Source: Ophiostoma sp. CBS 140.51 (Eukaryota > Ascomycota > Sordariomycetes > Ophiostomatales > Ophiostomataceae). From it: a stretch of DNA of 64,000 nt. Below are positions 25,045-36,436 of this stretch, one piece after another; within the stretch, counting starts at the first letter, position 1; each line of letters begins with the position of its first letter. The position numbers were made by a program, and so were the translations under genes. The notes beneath the pieces are model-generated. The model was given only the letters and a program-made list of their open reading frames with translations. It was not told the DNA's origin and did not search any database. The stretch covers positions 24,067 to 88,066 of the forward strand of contig JANSLP010000118.1 in assembly GCA_029298735.1 (NCBI GenBank), given 5' to 3'.

Positions 25045-25252
25045 AGGAAACAAAGTAAAAGAGAAGGGCCAGCCGAGCGCTTGGAAGAAAGCAACATAAT
25101 GGTGGAGATGGCTCGTTGGAAAGGCTGCAGTGGAAAAAAATAGAATGCAAAACAAGATGAAATTGCAACAGGCGAAATGATCTGTTGCACAAAAAGAGCC
25201 GGTGGAACCGTCAGGCCGTTAAACCGCTGAACCGTTAAGCCGTGAAGTCATA

Positions 25253-25294
25253 AGAAGAAAGAAAGAAAGAAAGAAAAAAGAAAGATAGAAAGAA
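25253..25294 (+). repeat. GAAA/GAA microsatellite
   Basis: Imperfect purine microsatellite of GAAA units with GAA and GATA variants, directly downstream of the GNAT gene. Confidence 0.85.
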
Positions 25295-25484
25295 GATGTA
25301 GCAAATATGGTTTCATTATTTCTCTTTTCTGCCCCTGAAATGTCGACTTCAGTTGGTCGTGGGGCAAAATGCGTTATTATATCTCCCCTCTCTTTTGATT
25401 TCGATTGCACTGGTGTTTGGTAGAAAAGTGGCACGCGCTCATTGCGGTTATTTTGCCTCCAGGCGAGTTGCTCTCTTTTCAACA

Positions 25485-27180
25485 TCAGGCATCGCGCCAC
25501 ACGTGTCTGTAGCTGGCCCATTTTTGGAAGCCTAGAATTATCGTCAACATTTTGTCTTTGAATCTGTCCCCGTACTCTTGAGAGAAACTTACCAATGGCT
25601 TGGAACCCTTCTGAACCGCCGCGGACGGCGTCGAGGAACATCTTCTCCATACCCTGGGATTGGAGCGTCTGCACACAGTAATTCATAAGGCGAATTATAA
25701 CAGAATCTCTGGTGTGTGCTCCAGAGGGAAAGTCGTCTGAGAAAAAGAGAGAGAGAAAGGTTAGCACGTGAGCTTTATGAGTTTGAAAAAGGGGTTTGTG
25801 GGTGCACGAACCGGTGATACATATGCAAGCCACGCCGCCAACAAGGTCAGAAATAGTTCGTGCCCAAGGTAGGTCTTCGGCCACGCGGCTGCCACTTCTT
25901 GGGACATAGCTCAGGGCCGTTGCCACAATATGGGGGCCTTCCAGCACAATAAGGATGTCGTGGATGTCGGGCGTGCCAACTAACTGGCAGTACTGGTCGT
26001 ACCAACCGACGTTGTCTTTCCGAGCCGATTCGCGTGCCACAAACTCCACCACCTGGTCAAATTCGTCCAGCTTGCATCTCCGGAATGTCAAGCCGCCGTC
26101 GGATAGACCTGCCGCTCGCCAATCGGCAAAATCGAGCACCCAGTCACAGGCTTCCTGACCGCTACCGGGCACATCCGAGTCGTCGATGCGCCATCCTCGG
26201 CGGCGGAACCAGTCTTGGGACTCCATCTCGAACGGCAGGCCGAATAGGAGTCGTGGGAAAGTGCTGCCGAGTTGTAGCCGAGACAATCTATGCTCGGCGA
26301 GTTTGCGTAGCGCGTGGTAGTGAAGGGCTGTGCCGATGCCTCGTCCTCGGTGTGAGGGTTGGACCAGGAGAGCGGCAATACAGCCTACATAAGACACGGT
26401 CTTGTTGATGAATCCCGTGTACGTAGCACAGAAACCGAGAACTTCACGTGTCTGCGGGTCATGAACGACAAAGTGTTTTGAGTAGCCCGGGCGGTTCAGC
26501 AGGCGCTGCAGGCCGGCGATGTCGATCCGGAAGCGCTCAGGGACGCATTTGCACCACAAATCGTGGATTGCTGGCGGGTCTTTTAGTATCTCCCATTCCT
26601 CAACAAACCACCTAGGTCGTGAGGATTCCATGATGAGCATTGGACTTGGCCGTCGAGATCCCAGAGGCAAGAAAAGAAGGTCGGCAGCAGACTCTAGACG
26701 ATCGACGGAGTAGTCTTTGGCTTCGATGAGCGTAGGAAAGAAGCCGTCTGAAGGTCCGAGTACGTTCAAACTGCAACACACGAGTACAATATGTGGTCGA
26801 TCGGGGGCTATGGCGCGCACAGTCTGCGAAAGAACGACCTGTGAGGGCTGACCGTCGCTTGGTGGGCCGGTGATGACGAAGATGACGGCTTTGGCCAAAG
26901 TGAGATGGTTGGCGTGGTACTGCGTGATGCCGTCGCGCGCGATGTAGGGAATGTGGCGGACCCAGGGGTGGTACTCTGCTAATGCCCTACCAAGCGGTTC
27001 AAACGGGTCTTCGGCCGGGCTGCCTGGTACCGGGAGATTGATGGGAACGGCGGCCGGGGTCAACAAGTAGAGAAGATCACCTTCGCCTAGAGTATTGGTA
27101 AGCGGGAGGCACTCTTGCAAGTCTTGGACGAGAGCAACCCCTCTTCGTCTTGTACTGTCCCATACATCTGGGGAATCCAT
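25485..27180 (-). CDS. GNAT-family acetyltransferase, the C-terminal half of a GH3-GNAT fusion without its GH3 barrel
   Basis: Exons on the minus strand are 27180-25812, 25736-25593 and 25531-25485; the two introns (75 and 61 bp) have GT/AG ends and keep the frame, giving 519 residues. The ATG at 27180 (context CACGATGG) is the first in the frame; the 19 preceding open codons start only with GTG. Residues 1-185 resemble the segment that follows the catalytic barrel in fungal GH3 beta-N-acetylglucosaminidase-GNAT proteins (LVQDLQECLPLT near 17-28 matches the usual LV...LLPL entry). A first GNAT domain covers about 207-340, with acetyl-CoA loop HRGRGIG at 277-283. A second GNAT-like unit follows (SARKDNVGWYDQYC, FLDAVRGGSEGFQAIGFQKW). 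No GH3 signature is found upstream. The family acts in amino-sugar catabolism; the role of a barrel-less form is unknown. Confidence 0.8.
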
Positions 27181-30100
27181 CGTGCAGCGAGGGCCCTCAT
27201 TCAACGTTTCGAGTGCAAAGCTGCCGCGCGCGTGCACGCCACCCCCCCTGTGGGCGTCTAATCCACACCAAGTGAGGCGGGACGGGCAGCCAACTTGAGC
27301 TTAATGAGGCAACGAGGGCAGTGGCAGGAGAATTGACAAGAAAGATTGGGACGTGGAGCGCTGCTTGGAGAGCGGGAGGACACGGTCAGCTTTGCCAAGA
27401 GGCTCAGTGAACTGGCCGGCGCATGAAGATAACTGTGTCTCCTTGTTTTTTGTGCGGCTTTGTAGCTTCAGCTCCGGCGCCAACTCCAGATCTTTGTGGC
27501 TGCCTCGATATCCGCTGCACTGGCAGGGACAAAAAGCCCAGGCGTGGATTGGGTGTGAGGATGCGCCTTAGAGTATCTTACAATTTCTCAACAAAGCGAG
27601 GTCTTGTTGAAAAAAACATAGACGAAGGGTGAAGAAAGTGGGGGGTATGCAAGGCAATAGTGATAGAGAGGGGAATCAAAACCAAGAGAGGATGATGATG
27701 GTTGGATCATGAAATAGGAAAGTCAAAAAAGGAATAAACAAGAGAAAAAAGAGGGTCAATGTAAAGGGAGAAAGAGTATGAATCCCAATGAACCAGAAGT
27801 GATGGGCAGATAAAGGGTGACCGGGTGTGCGTGTGGTGTACAAATAATTTAGGCGGTCTTAGTACTCACGGGCAAAATGTGTCGCTTCAACACCAAACCG
27901 ATGGCGTGGTGGTTGAGCGTTGCCGTATATTTTCCACCAAAATGTGGAGAGAGGCCGTGAGACTGAAAGGCCGAGCGAGGAAGCCCACAGTGCGATCCCG
28001 GCAAAGGAAACGAAAACGCGGGTGGCGGTTTGACGTTATAAGTGAGCAGTCGTTCTGGGGGAGGATATCCGAACTAAGAAGAGCCAAAGAAGAGCCAAAG
28101 AGAGGCCAGGCCCAAGTCAAGCCCAAACTAGGAGTTCGCTTCTGTAAAAGCGGCGCGGCTCGTTGGAGGGGACGGGGGATGGTGGGTTGGTTGCAGGGCC
28201 CCGTAAAAAGCAAGTAGACTATGCAGATGGCTGCAAGTGGGCAGGACAAAAGAAGAAGAGCAGATGGGAAAAAAGAGAGAAGGATGGGAAGGGAAACAAA
28301 TCAAGGTCACAGACTGAGTAGGGCAGGGCGCAATGGACCCTGTGCCGGTATAAGAGGAAGCGCTTTGTTTTGTCTTCAGGCGTGTTCCGAACAGGAAGAC
28401 GTATCTTATACTGTCGAATTCAGCCGAGGCTGTTGGTCTTTTCTTTTGTTTCGACGTCGAGAAATCAAATTTCAAAGTAAAGAGCAGACTGTAAATAGCA
28501 AACAGCAAAGTTTGTTGAGATCTCGTGGTCCGTTTTCGTCTTGGTCTGGCCAGGCTGGTTTGCTCGATGGGATTGCACGACGCTGACGTTACCATTCTTC
28601 AGCACGTTGTCTAGGTCGGGGGACAGGGCTACACGGGAGAGAGGGTCATACCGTCCGTCCTCGCACTGATCCTTTCTGTTTGGGAATGGCCCAGGCCCCA
28701 CGTTTTTTTAAGGTGTTCTCTGGCGGGTGTTGCTTGCTGTAGCGCGATGTCACTCAAGCGGTCCGTTGTTCACTAGGCGGTACTTGCATGGAGGCTGCCG
28801 ATCTCGAGAGGTAGGATGATGGGGCGATGGAAAAGAGACAGAAAAAAGAAAATAAAATAAAAGGAGGAAGGGATGCAAGAAGCGAGTGTAAGAGAGGTTG
28901 CAGAAAAAATGAAACAAAAAAAGCAGACAGCAAGCCAAGAGAGAAAAGGGCCAATGAGTTTCTTATATGTTGGCCATTCAATTGAACGGGCAGCAGTGCA
29001 ACAAAACCTTTTGGTATTGTGTTTATTGTGTTTGGCTGGTGGGAGGGTCCTCTGCCCGGAGAACGCGTGCGGTGATTTCTTTCATCCGGTCAGTCCTGTT
29101 GGTCAGGCCCTTTCAGATGAGTTTCTTAAAGGAGTGGTCGGTTCGCTGGCCCTGTTGTGGATATCACTTGCCAACGAGCTTGGCCAGGACAAATGCGCGC
29201 GTGGTCTTCTGTATTTAGGTATTTCTGTTTGGTGGCCAATGGCCGACTGCCAATCTACCCAACTGTTGTATTTGGTAGCGAGACTGCTATCTAGGAGTGT
29301 TTGTTTGGACAAGAGGAGCCAGCAGCCTGAACCAAATCGAAGATACGCGCCTGTTGCGTTGGCGTGCAGTAAGAGTAAGTGCAACTGGCGCACATAAACA
29401 CACAACAAACAGGCGACCAATAGCTGGACGACAGGTGACAAATGCTCAATGGCAGCAGAATCTGGCTGAATGTGCGGTCAAGAAAATGGCCAGGCCAGGT
29501 GTCAGACGCAAAACGGGGCGGGGCAATGCGAGGGAGTGGTACTCTCTTTGAAGGGAAGGGGTAAGGGAAAAGAGAATGAAGACGAGGAGCCTGAGACGCG
29601 GCAAAAATAAAGGACTTGAAAAATACAGGCAGGACACCGCTGGTGCAGAAAAACCTGTAGTGACGCCGTTGATGCACACAATGCAGGAGCCGAGGCGAGG
29701 CAGTGCAAGGAGCAGACAACGTGGGGGTGGTTTTCGATCAGAAAAACAAAGAAACAGGCACGATCGGGTCTCATGAAGTGGCCACGGACGAGGCCGAGTA
29801 CCAAGTGCCCAGAGAAACAAAGGTCGTCTTATTGGGCCCAAAGGTCAGGTCGGCGGCCACGCTAAAGGCAATATAAACAACAAAAATAAAGAAGGCTGCT
29901 GTCTGGAATTGATTGACGTGAGAAGGCGTGGAGATATCTCTTGTCCTTTGTTTGGTGTATCGTAGGGGATGCTGTTGGTGGATGTTGAGTGTGGGTTAAC
30001 GATCGTGATGCTTGCTGCAAGGGGGTGAGAAGGTGAGCAGAAAAATCGAGATCTGGGGAAGGCAAAAGGTTCTGAAAAGGGGGGAAATATAAAACTCGAT

Positions 30101-30750
30101 TCTAGGTAACCACCAGAGACGAAATGCATAATCGAGGAAGGAGCAAACGGTCGGTCGGTGCATAAGTCTTTCCCTCTATGGCAGTGCGATGGATGCTCTA
30201 AACCTGGTGTTGATACACCATCGCGCCTGCCAGTTTAAGCTCAAAACATGGTCCTTTGTGTATTGTCAATAGGTATCTTCTGGAGCATGACGAGCAAGTG
30301 CTTCGTCGTACTTTCCCGTCCGCCCGTACTCTTGCACCGGTGCCTTCAGACTCACAATTGTACCTGCTGAGGTACATGGTATTCAAGCATGCTCCTATAA
30401 CATCATGAATACGATGCTACTTAGATAATATGCACGCATTATGTACTCACAGCCCGCTGTAGGATTCTATCAAGTAGAGGAGCCACTGGGGTGCGAGTCG
30501 CGGTTAATTTCTCACCGGGTTTCGCGGATCACCAGACGACATCTCTTTATTTACGAAAAGGGAAAGAGACTAAAATGGCAGGCGAGTGAGATGCATAGTA
30601 CTTTGACAGGAAGGAACGTTCGAGGACGGCTCGTATCCAAGAAGAAAGCAAGGCAGGAACGAAGAAGGAAGCGTGCAAGGAGGAAGAGGCGCTGAAGTAG
30701 TAGGGCGGGAGGACACACCGGCCATGGAAGGAGTATTTCCTACCCAGGAA
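27181..30750. other. Intergenic upstream of the GNAT gene; purine-rich on + strand
   Basis: No recognised gene. The minus strand is CT-rich across most of the stretch, as expected for the promoter or leader of the minus-strand GNAT gene. I looked for a missing GH3 catalytic domain (KHFPGH-type motif and flanking blocks) on the minus strand and saw none. A short perfect hairpin, TGTACCT-GCTG-AGGTACA, lies at 30359-30376. Confidence 0.5.
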
Positions 30751-33700
30751 GGCGAATCGTCCGCCTAGGAGGGGAGCCAGCGGTCGCTGTGCCCGATGCT
30801 CGTCTCTTGGCTCTTTCCCTCCTTCTGTCTCCTTTTCCTCCTCAATATGCCTCTGTCTTTTATCCTCTCCTTTCCCTTCTTCTTCTCTCCAGAGACGAGA
30901 GACTTGTATTTGTGCTCTCTCTCACGCGTCTGAGTAGAGCGTGCAGGGGGGTGGATACTACCTTTGCTGCATATGTTCTTGTGCACACGGGCTGCGTCTT
31001 GGACTTGAGCGACTATTCCATCTGGTTTGCCCTGCATTCTTCACTCAGCGTCGTCTCTGTCCTCCCCAAATCCTTTTGTGTTCCTGTTATCTACCCTCCC
31101 TCTTTCTCGCTTCCTTTTTTAACATGCTCAATGCTGCCCTCTGGCCCATCTCCATCACTCATCACTTCTCAGAGCAGCGATCACACTTCCTTCTCTCCCA
31201 CTGTTCTGCCTGCCCCGAAGGCACTGTCCCCATATTGCTCGTCAACAGTTTTGCCTCGCAAAAAGACGAATGATGTGTCTTCGCTGACGCCATGTGCATC
31301 GTGGCTACTGCATGCGGGTCGATGTCAATGGGCGTTACAGCATAGCCATTGGTTAACCAGCTAGCCGCCCTGCCGTCTCAGAAGACAAGGGCACTGCTGA
31401 AAGAGGCAAAGCGACAGCGGCGGATGCGTGCAATGGAACCGCAACGAAACAACGGAGGGCTTGTCAGGTCACACACGCACACTCGTCGTGAGCAGAAGGG
31501 GCCCTTCTGCCTTCTCTGACTGCTCCGGCCGCGTCTTTTTGTTTGAAAAATTGTTTGCGGCACTTGTCAAATCAAGATACTGGGCTGTCCCTTCTCGTGA
31601 TGCTTGACGTGAGTACTCGAAGCGAGACCCTTGGAAGTGGCCAGGGTCAGTCAGGGCTGAGAATAACAAAAGTCGATCAAGTTGATCAACAATGATACGG
31701 CCGCCAGAGGCCTCGACCTGGCCAGGCCATATGCTTCAGATCGACCGGTCAGCTGTCCTGGCCTTTGCCGCTATTCTGCCGCAAGAGTCAACAACACACA
31801 CCAAGAGCGCAACCAACATCCGCGAAAGTGACGACGGGGAGCCATTGAAATGTTGTGGGATGTCTGTTGGTCTGTTGGATGACCGCTTGAACAGTGCGTG
31901 CGGTGCCGGCGGGTGGTATTCTTCTTTCTCTCCCCACCTTCAGAGCACCCTAGACTGCTCACTGTCGCCCCTTGCTTTGCATCCTAACGAGACGCTAACC
32001 TCTCTTTTCTCTCAGGTCTCTTATTCGGGACGTTCGTCATGAATAAGTTTCGGCCAAGACAGTCAGACAGGCCACTCCTCGAAAAACTGTCATCATATAT
32101 GTAAGTCACAGAATAATAACTTGAACAGTATTCTGTCGGACTTGAATCAACCGCATATTTTGTTCGGTGTGCCTAAAGCGTCCGGAATGGAGTTTGATGT
32201 TAAGGGCAGGTGTGCCCAGCCTGTCGAGTTGGGCTCTCGCAGTGGTGACCAGAATGTCTGCGTTTAAAGGACGGCAACATTAATCAGCCCGCTTGTTGAT
32301 ATTGACTGACTTGGCCGGCACATTCAAGCACAGGACACAAATCGCCTTTTTTTTTCTGCCCTTGCACCCCCTCGAAGGTTGGCTACAGCGTCATGCAAAG
32401 TGAACCGACATGAGATTGGGGAGGAGAAAAACAGACGCGTTACACAGATAGACCAGGGTGTATGTGTCCGTGTGTTTTGCCCGTTTTCCCCACGCATCCT
32501 ACAGGACGAAGAGGTGCTGTGCTAGTACCAAGTGGCCAGGTTGGAAGGGCCTGCCCGTCTGCCCGCCATGTCAGGGCTGGTTTCTGGTTTCTGGAATCTG
32601 GTGTTTGGCGTCTGATTCTGGGTTTTGTATCAGCAAATTGCCAACTGCCTCTCATCCTAAACCCCTTTCGTCGGTTCGTCGTATCTGGCATACGAAGTGA
32701 TTTATTGCCTTTTAGGCTGTTGAGCAGTATGAGGCGTTGACTTTCCCATGGTTCTTTGCAGGAAGCCATGCAAGCCAGGCCACCACGACACGCGACTGGC
32801 CTGGCCAAAGCCTGACCGCCACCACACCCAGAAAAAACAGCAGTAGGGCAGAAGGACAGATACAAACAGAAAAGACAGCAAAATGTCACATCGCGGCAGC
32901 GCTCGGAATGCATGGCCATGGTTTCCGTGTCTGTGGTTCCAGCTGACCTGTCTTGCCCCCCACAGCCAAACCACGACGGGGGGTGGAGGGCAATGGCGTC
33001 TGGACGCTTGGATGGTGTAACACGGGCAAGGCATCCCGTTTATCGGCTGAAGCCAGACAGACGCTTGTGGGCCGCCGCTGAAAGGATGAGAGGTGTGCCA
33101 TATTAAAGCCGAGGCCTCGTATCAAGAAACAGTCATGACAATCATTTGGTCATCTTGTTCTCTTCAAGTGCCAGAGGCAATTTTGCTTGTCTGTTTTCTG
33201 GGGAATTTCGCCAATAGTCCAAGCTTGTGGTTTTCGATTCGGCCTATGTGATTGGCTTTTGTTAGACATTCAAAATGTGGAGAAGGTGATGGCCGGAGGT
33301 AAGAGAAGAACGAGCTCTATTCAAAATTGATACTGACCACTTTATGCGCGCGCACATGCGTAGGCAGTCCAATGTGGTACAGACTTCTTTGGTCTTTTCA
33401 CATACCTGGGGATTATGCCGATGCTCACCCGCTGTGATGAAGGCTGGAAAAGAGGGGTGCGTTGAACTGCCATTGCTGTTGGTTGTTGGCTGCACGAAAA
33501 TCTTTCATATCTTGCCATTGGCTGGCCTTTTTGTCATTTTCTTGTGAGTCTCTTCCTTTCTTGTCTTTCTTTTCTGTCTCCTGCATCGTCGACCCCCGCG
33601 CAGCACCCAATGGCACGCATCTCCGGTCATTGGCGAGCGGCAGGGTTGAGCGAAAGAGCAAGCATGGCCCCTGGAGATGGTATGCAAGCTGCATTTGCTT

Positions 33701-36436
33701 TTTCAGCACACCGATGTATGAGGATCCGTTCTTGTTTCGGCAAAGAGATAGATGGAAGGGCGCAAGGAGGATGGAACATCGGCCAGACCAAAAAAAAGAG
33801 GCAATGAAGTCATTCAGCCTGCCGTTTGGGCCATTTTGAGATGTTTTCTCTCGCTTGCAGATTGGAGGCACAGGTCAACGGACTGTTGGAGCCCCATCCG
33901 GACATACCGGCTATTTCCCGTCACATTGTCCCCGACAGCTACCGTTGGGACCGGGGCAAAAGCAAAGTCGGCGAACGCTGTTTCTTTTCTGGGAATACGA
34001 TTGTTGGAAGAGGATGTGTGATGGCATTCTTGGTAGGGGGGATCGTCGAGGTCGTCAATTGCAGTATTAAAATGAGGATTGGGGGGAAGAGATAGAGAGA
34101 GAAGGCAAGTGGTTTGAGATTTGGAAGTTTGGGGATATTACATGGGGAAAAGCGGCAAGTGCGCTTAAGGTGACACAAACTCTCAACGGGGAAGGACCGA
34201 CCTGTGCTCTGTGCTACACTGGCACACTTTGTGCACCTTCCTTCCGCAAAATATTGAGTCGTCAGCCGCACTTTCTCTTCACAGCACACATTATGGCAAA
34301 GGAAGTCGCGCTACGGAAAGCTCTTTCTGGCGCCATGGGCTGGTCCCCTCGTTGGGGCCCAGAAAAAGGTCTTTTTCAGCACTATGATCATCGCGTGCCT
34401 TCGCAAGATGGCTGAAGTAACCCGACAAAAAAAAGGCTTTCAAAACTCGAGCTGTGTGTTCTTTCCCAGGAAGAAAACAAAGTCACAGGGAATGGGCGAT
34501 GGAGCACAAGTAAAGTACAGCTCGTGCTGCTTCCCTCGTCTGCATCTTCCCGGGCTTTTGTCGCACCTCCCCTTTTTGTGAGACCTGCAGGCATATGCTG
34601 TGCAACCCACGTGATTGCCCAGAACAACAGCATGCAAAGGCAAGGAGCGGATAGGGGAAAGGCAGCAGAGATGCCGGAAGATAAACAATGTGCCAATGGC
34701 AAACGGCCGGTGACTGAGTGGGAGACGTCTGTACTGCCTGAACCTTGTCAAGGTGAAAAGCCTAGTCAGGGCGCCGTTGTTGTCACTATTACTGAAACCA
34801 CTACCAGTTGGGGCTAGACTGTACCGTTCTAATTTTACTTAACCTATTGAATTCATATTTTTGGCATCAATTTTAAAATTCAACAGTTATTCATCTATCT
34901 ACCATCTATCAAGCCCATACAAGAAACTATGAACAAGGCGACAGTGAGACATGGTTGACAGGGCCGGCCGTTTTTGTTCACCTGTGTCGAGTACTTTTGA
35001 CACAATGACTAGTCATATTTTTTTCTGTGTCCATTTGCCACCAGACGGAACGACCCTTTTACCTTCCCATCAGCTAGTGCTCGCAGTTGGAGCAGGGAAT
35101 ACGGAGTACACAAAGGGCTATTCTGCCGCACTTCCTCGCGACACTGTGAAGAGACTGTGTAACACAAAACACAGCCGCGTACAAGAACAAAAAATAACAA
35201 TGAATATAAAGAGTGGGTGACACAACAACTGCACAGGGAACTGCAGACGGCCCGTTATGCTCCGGGAATGTGGACATCCTAGCTGACGATCGATTATCCA
35301 TAATCGACAAAGAAACACTCCTGGACAATGGGTAGACAGGCTCACAGGCCAGCGAGTGGCCTTGCCACGTCCCACGCGTGGGATGGACTCGCGGACCAGC
35401 CACAAGGCGACACAGCAGGATGATCGTTACGCAGTGCCTGTGTAAGGATGGACATATTTGACCCTTTCCGGCCAGCTGCAGATGGTCCATGCTTTTGTTT
35501 TTGATTTTTGATTTTGAATTTATAACGAAGCTGCGTCTATGACGATGACTTATGCTGATATCAGGCATCAGTCACCAGTTGACGAGTAAGAGGTCCCGGC
35601 ATTACGGCCGACGCATACCGACGCCACTTTTATCCTCGCCTGAACTGTTTTACTGCTGTGCTCGTGGCGGTCTTTCTCGGGCATTATCAAAAGTGGCACT
35701 GCTCCGGGCCGGCCTCCGCCCCGAGATATTTACGTGGAGGTAGAGTTCAAAAATGTACAAAGTGATATAAAGCATACCCAAACAATTACGGAGATGCTCC
35801 GACAATCTCCAGTCCTGCTGACAGCCCTGCTGAATTACTTGCATGACCGACCGCTTGTAAGACGTCAAAGGTCGATGTGTGCAACGTCTGCCACAGAGAA
35901 ATCGTACGTCTTCCCTGAGGCTTGAAAGTACAATGTAGGGTCTGAAACTGAAAGTGCAAAATCAAAAAGAAGGAGGAAAAAATCAAACAAAAAGTGAGAG
36001 AGCATTTCTTTCATCAACCCCTGGCGATCGTTTGTTGTAACACAAAGGTTGACGAGGCTGAATGTTTATGGCTTTCAGGGGCAGAGTTGGGCGGGTCGCA
36101 GCGAGAATGCACACTAAAAATTAATTGGTCGCAGCCTTGCAGCGCACAGCGTGGGTGTGGGCGCGCTACCCCGCTAAATTTCTTTAGCACGTCGTTTTCC
36201 CACAGCCAGCCCTTTAAGCGGAAGGAACGACTGGACGCCTAAGAACGCGTCTACAAACGGCCACAACGCGTCTCCATCCGAAGCTTTTCGCAAACCTCAA
36301 CCACAATCGTCACCCACAAACGGCAGCCTCGCCGACATCGTGGCAACCCCAGCCTGTAGCTGGCCAAAACTCAATAAATCGGCATATTTTCAGCATACTC
36401 AATTGACTCCTGTATTTTCTCGTCTCTTCATTCGCC
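30751..36436. other. Intergenic upstream of Mis6; pyrimidine-rich on + strand at its left end
   Basis: No supportable gene over 5.7 kb. The plus strand turns CT-rich at about 30.78 kb and again near 33.5 kb. Open frames here (for example 30789-31364) are Ser/Leu/Pro-rich by-products of that composition. The stretch 34.83-34.93 kb is AT-rich. The last 200 bp contain two ACGCGT boxes and form the Mis6 promoter. Confidence 0.5.
36245..36271. promoter_or_regulatory. Paired MCB boxes (ACGCGT) upstream of Mis6
   Basis: ACGCGT occurs at 36245-36250 and 36266-36271, both inside the longer word AACGCGTCT. The copies are 21 bp apart (two helical turns) and 166-192 bp before the Mis6 ATG. ACGCGT is the MluI cell-cycle box bound by the MBF complex (Mbp1/Swi6; Res/Cdc10 in fission yeast) that drives G1/S genes. 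A kinetochore gene is a plausible target; binding is inferred. Confidence 0.5.

Larger units (their letters stand above)
21135..25484. other. Intergenic between the convergent TSC2 and GNAT genes
   Basis: No supportable gene over 4.3 kb. The plus strand is purine-rich from about 21.6 to 22.9 kb; the part around 23.03-23.35 kb is AT-richer. It holds a 7-bp tandem repeat (22001-22028), a TATGAT repeat (25012-25044) and a GAAA microsatellite (25253-25294). An open minus-strand frame near 23336-23665 shows no domain and was not accepted. Confidence 0.55.

Noticed and set aside
30789..31364. 191-codon plus-strand open frame
   Set aside because: Ser/Leu/Pro-rich translation of a pyrimidine tract with no motif and no GC-rich third positions; another frame overlaps it.
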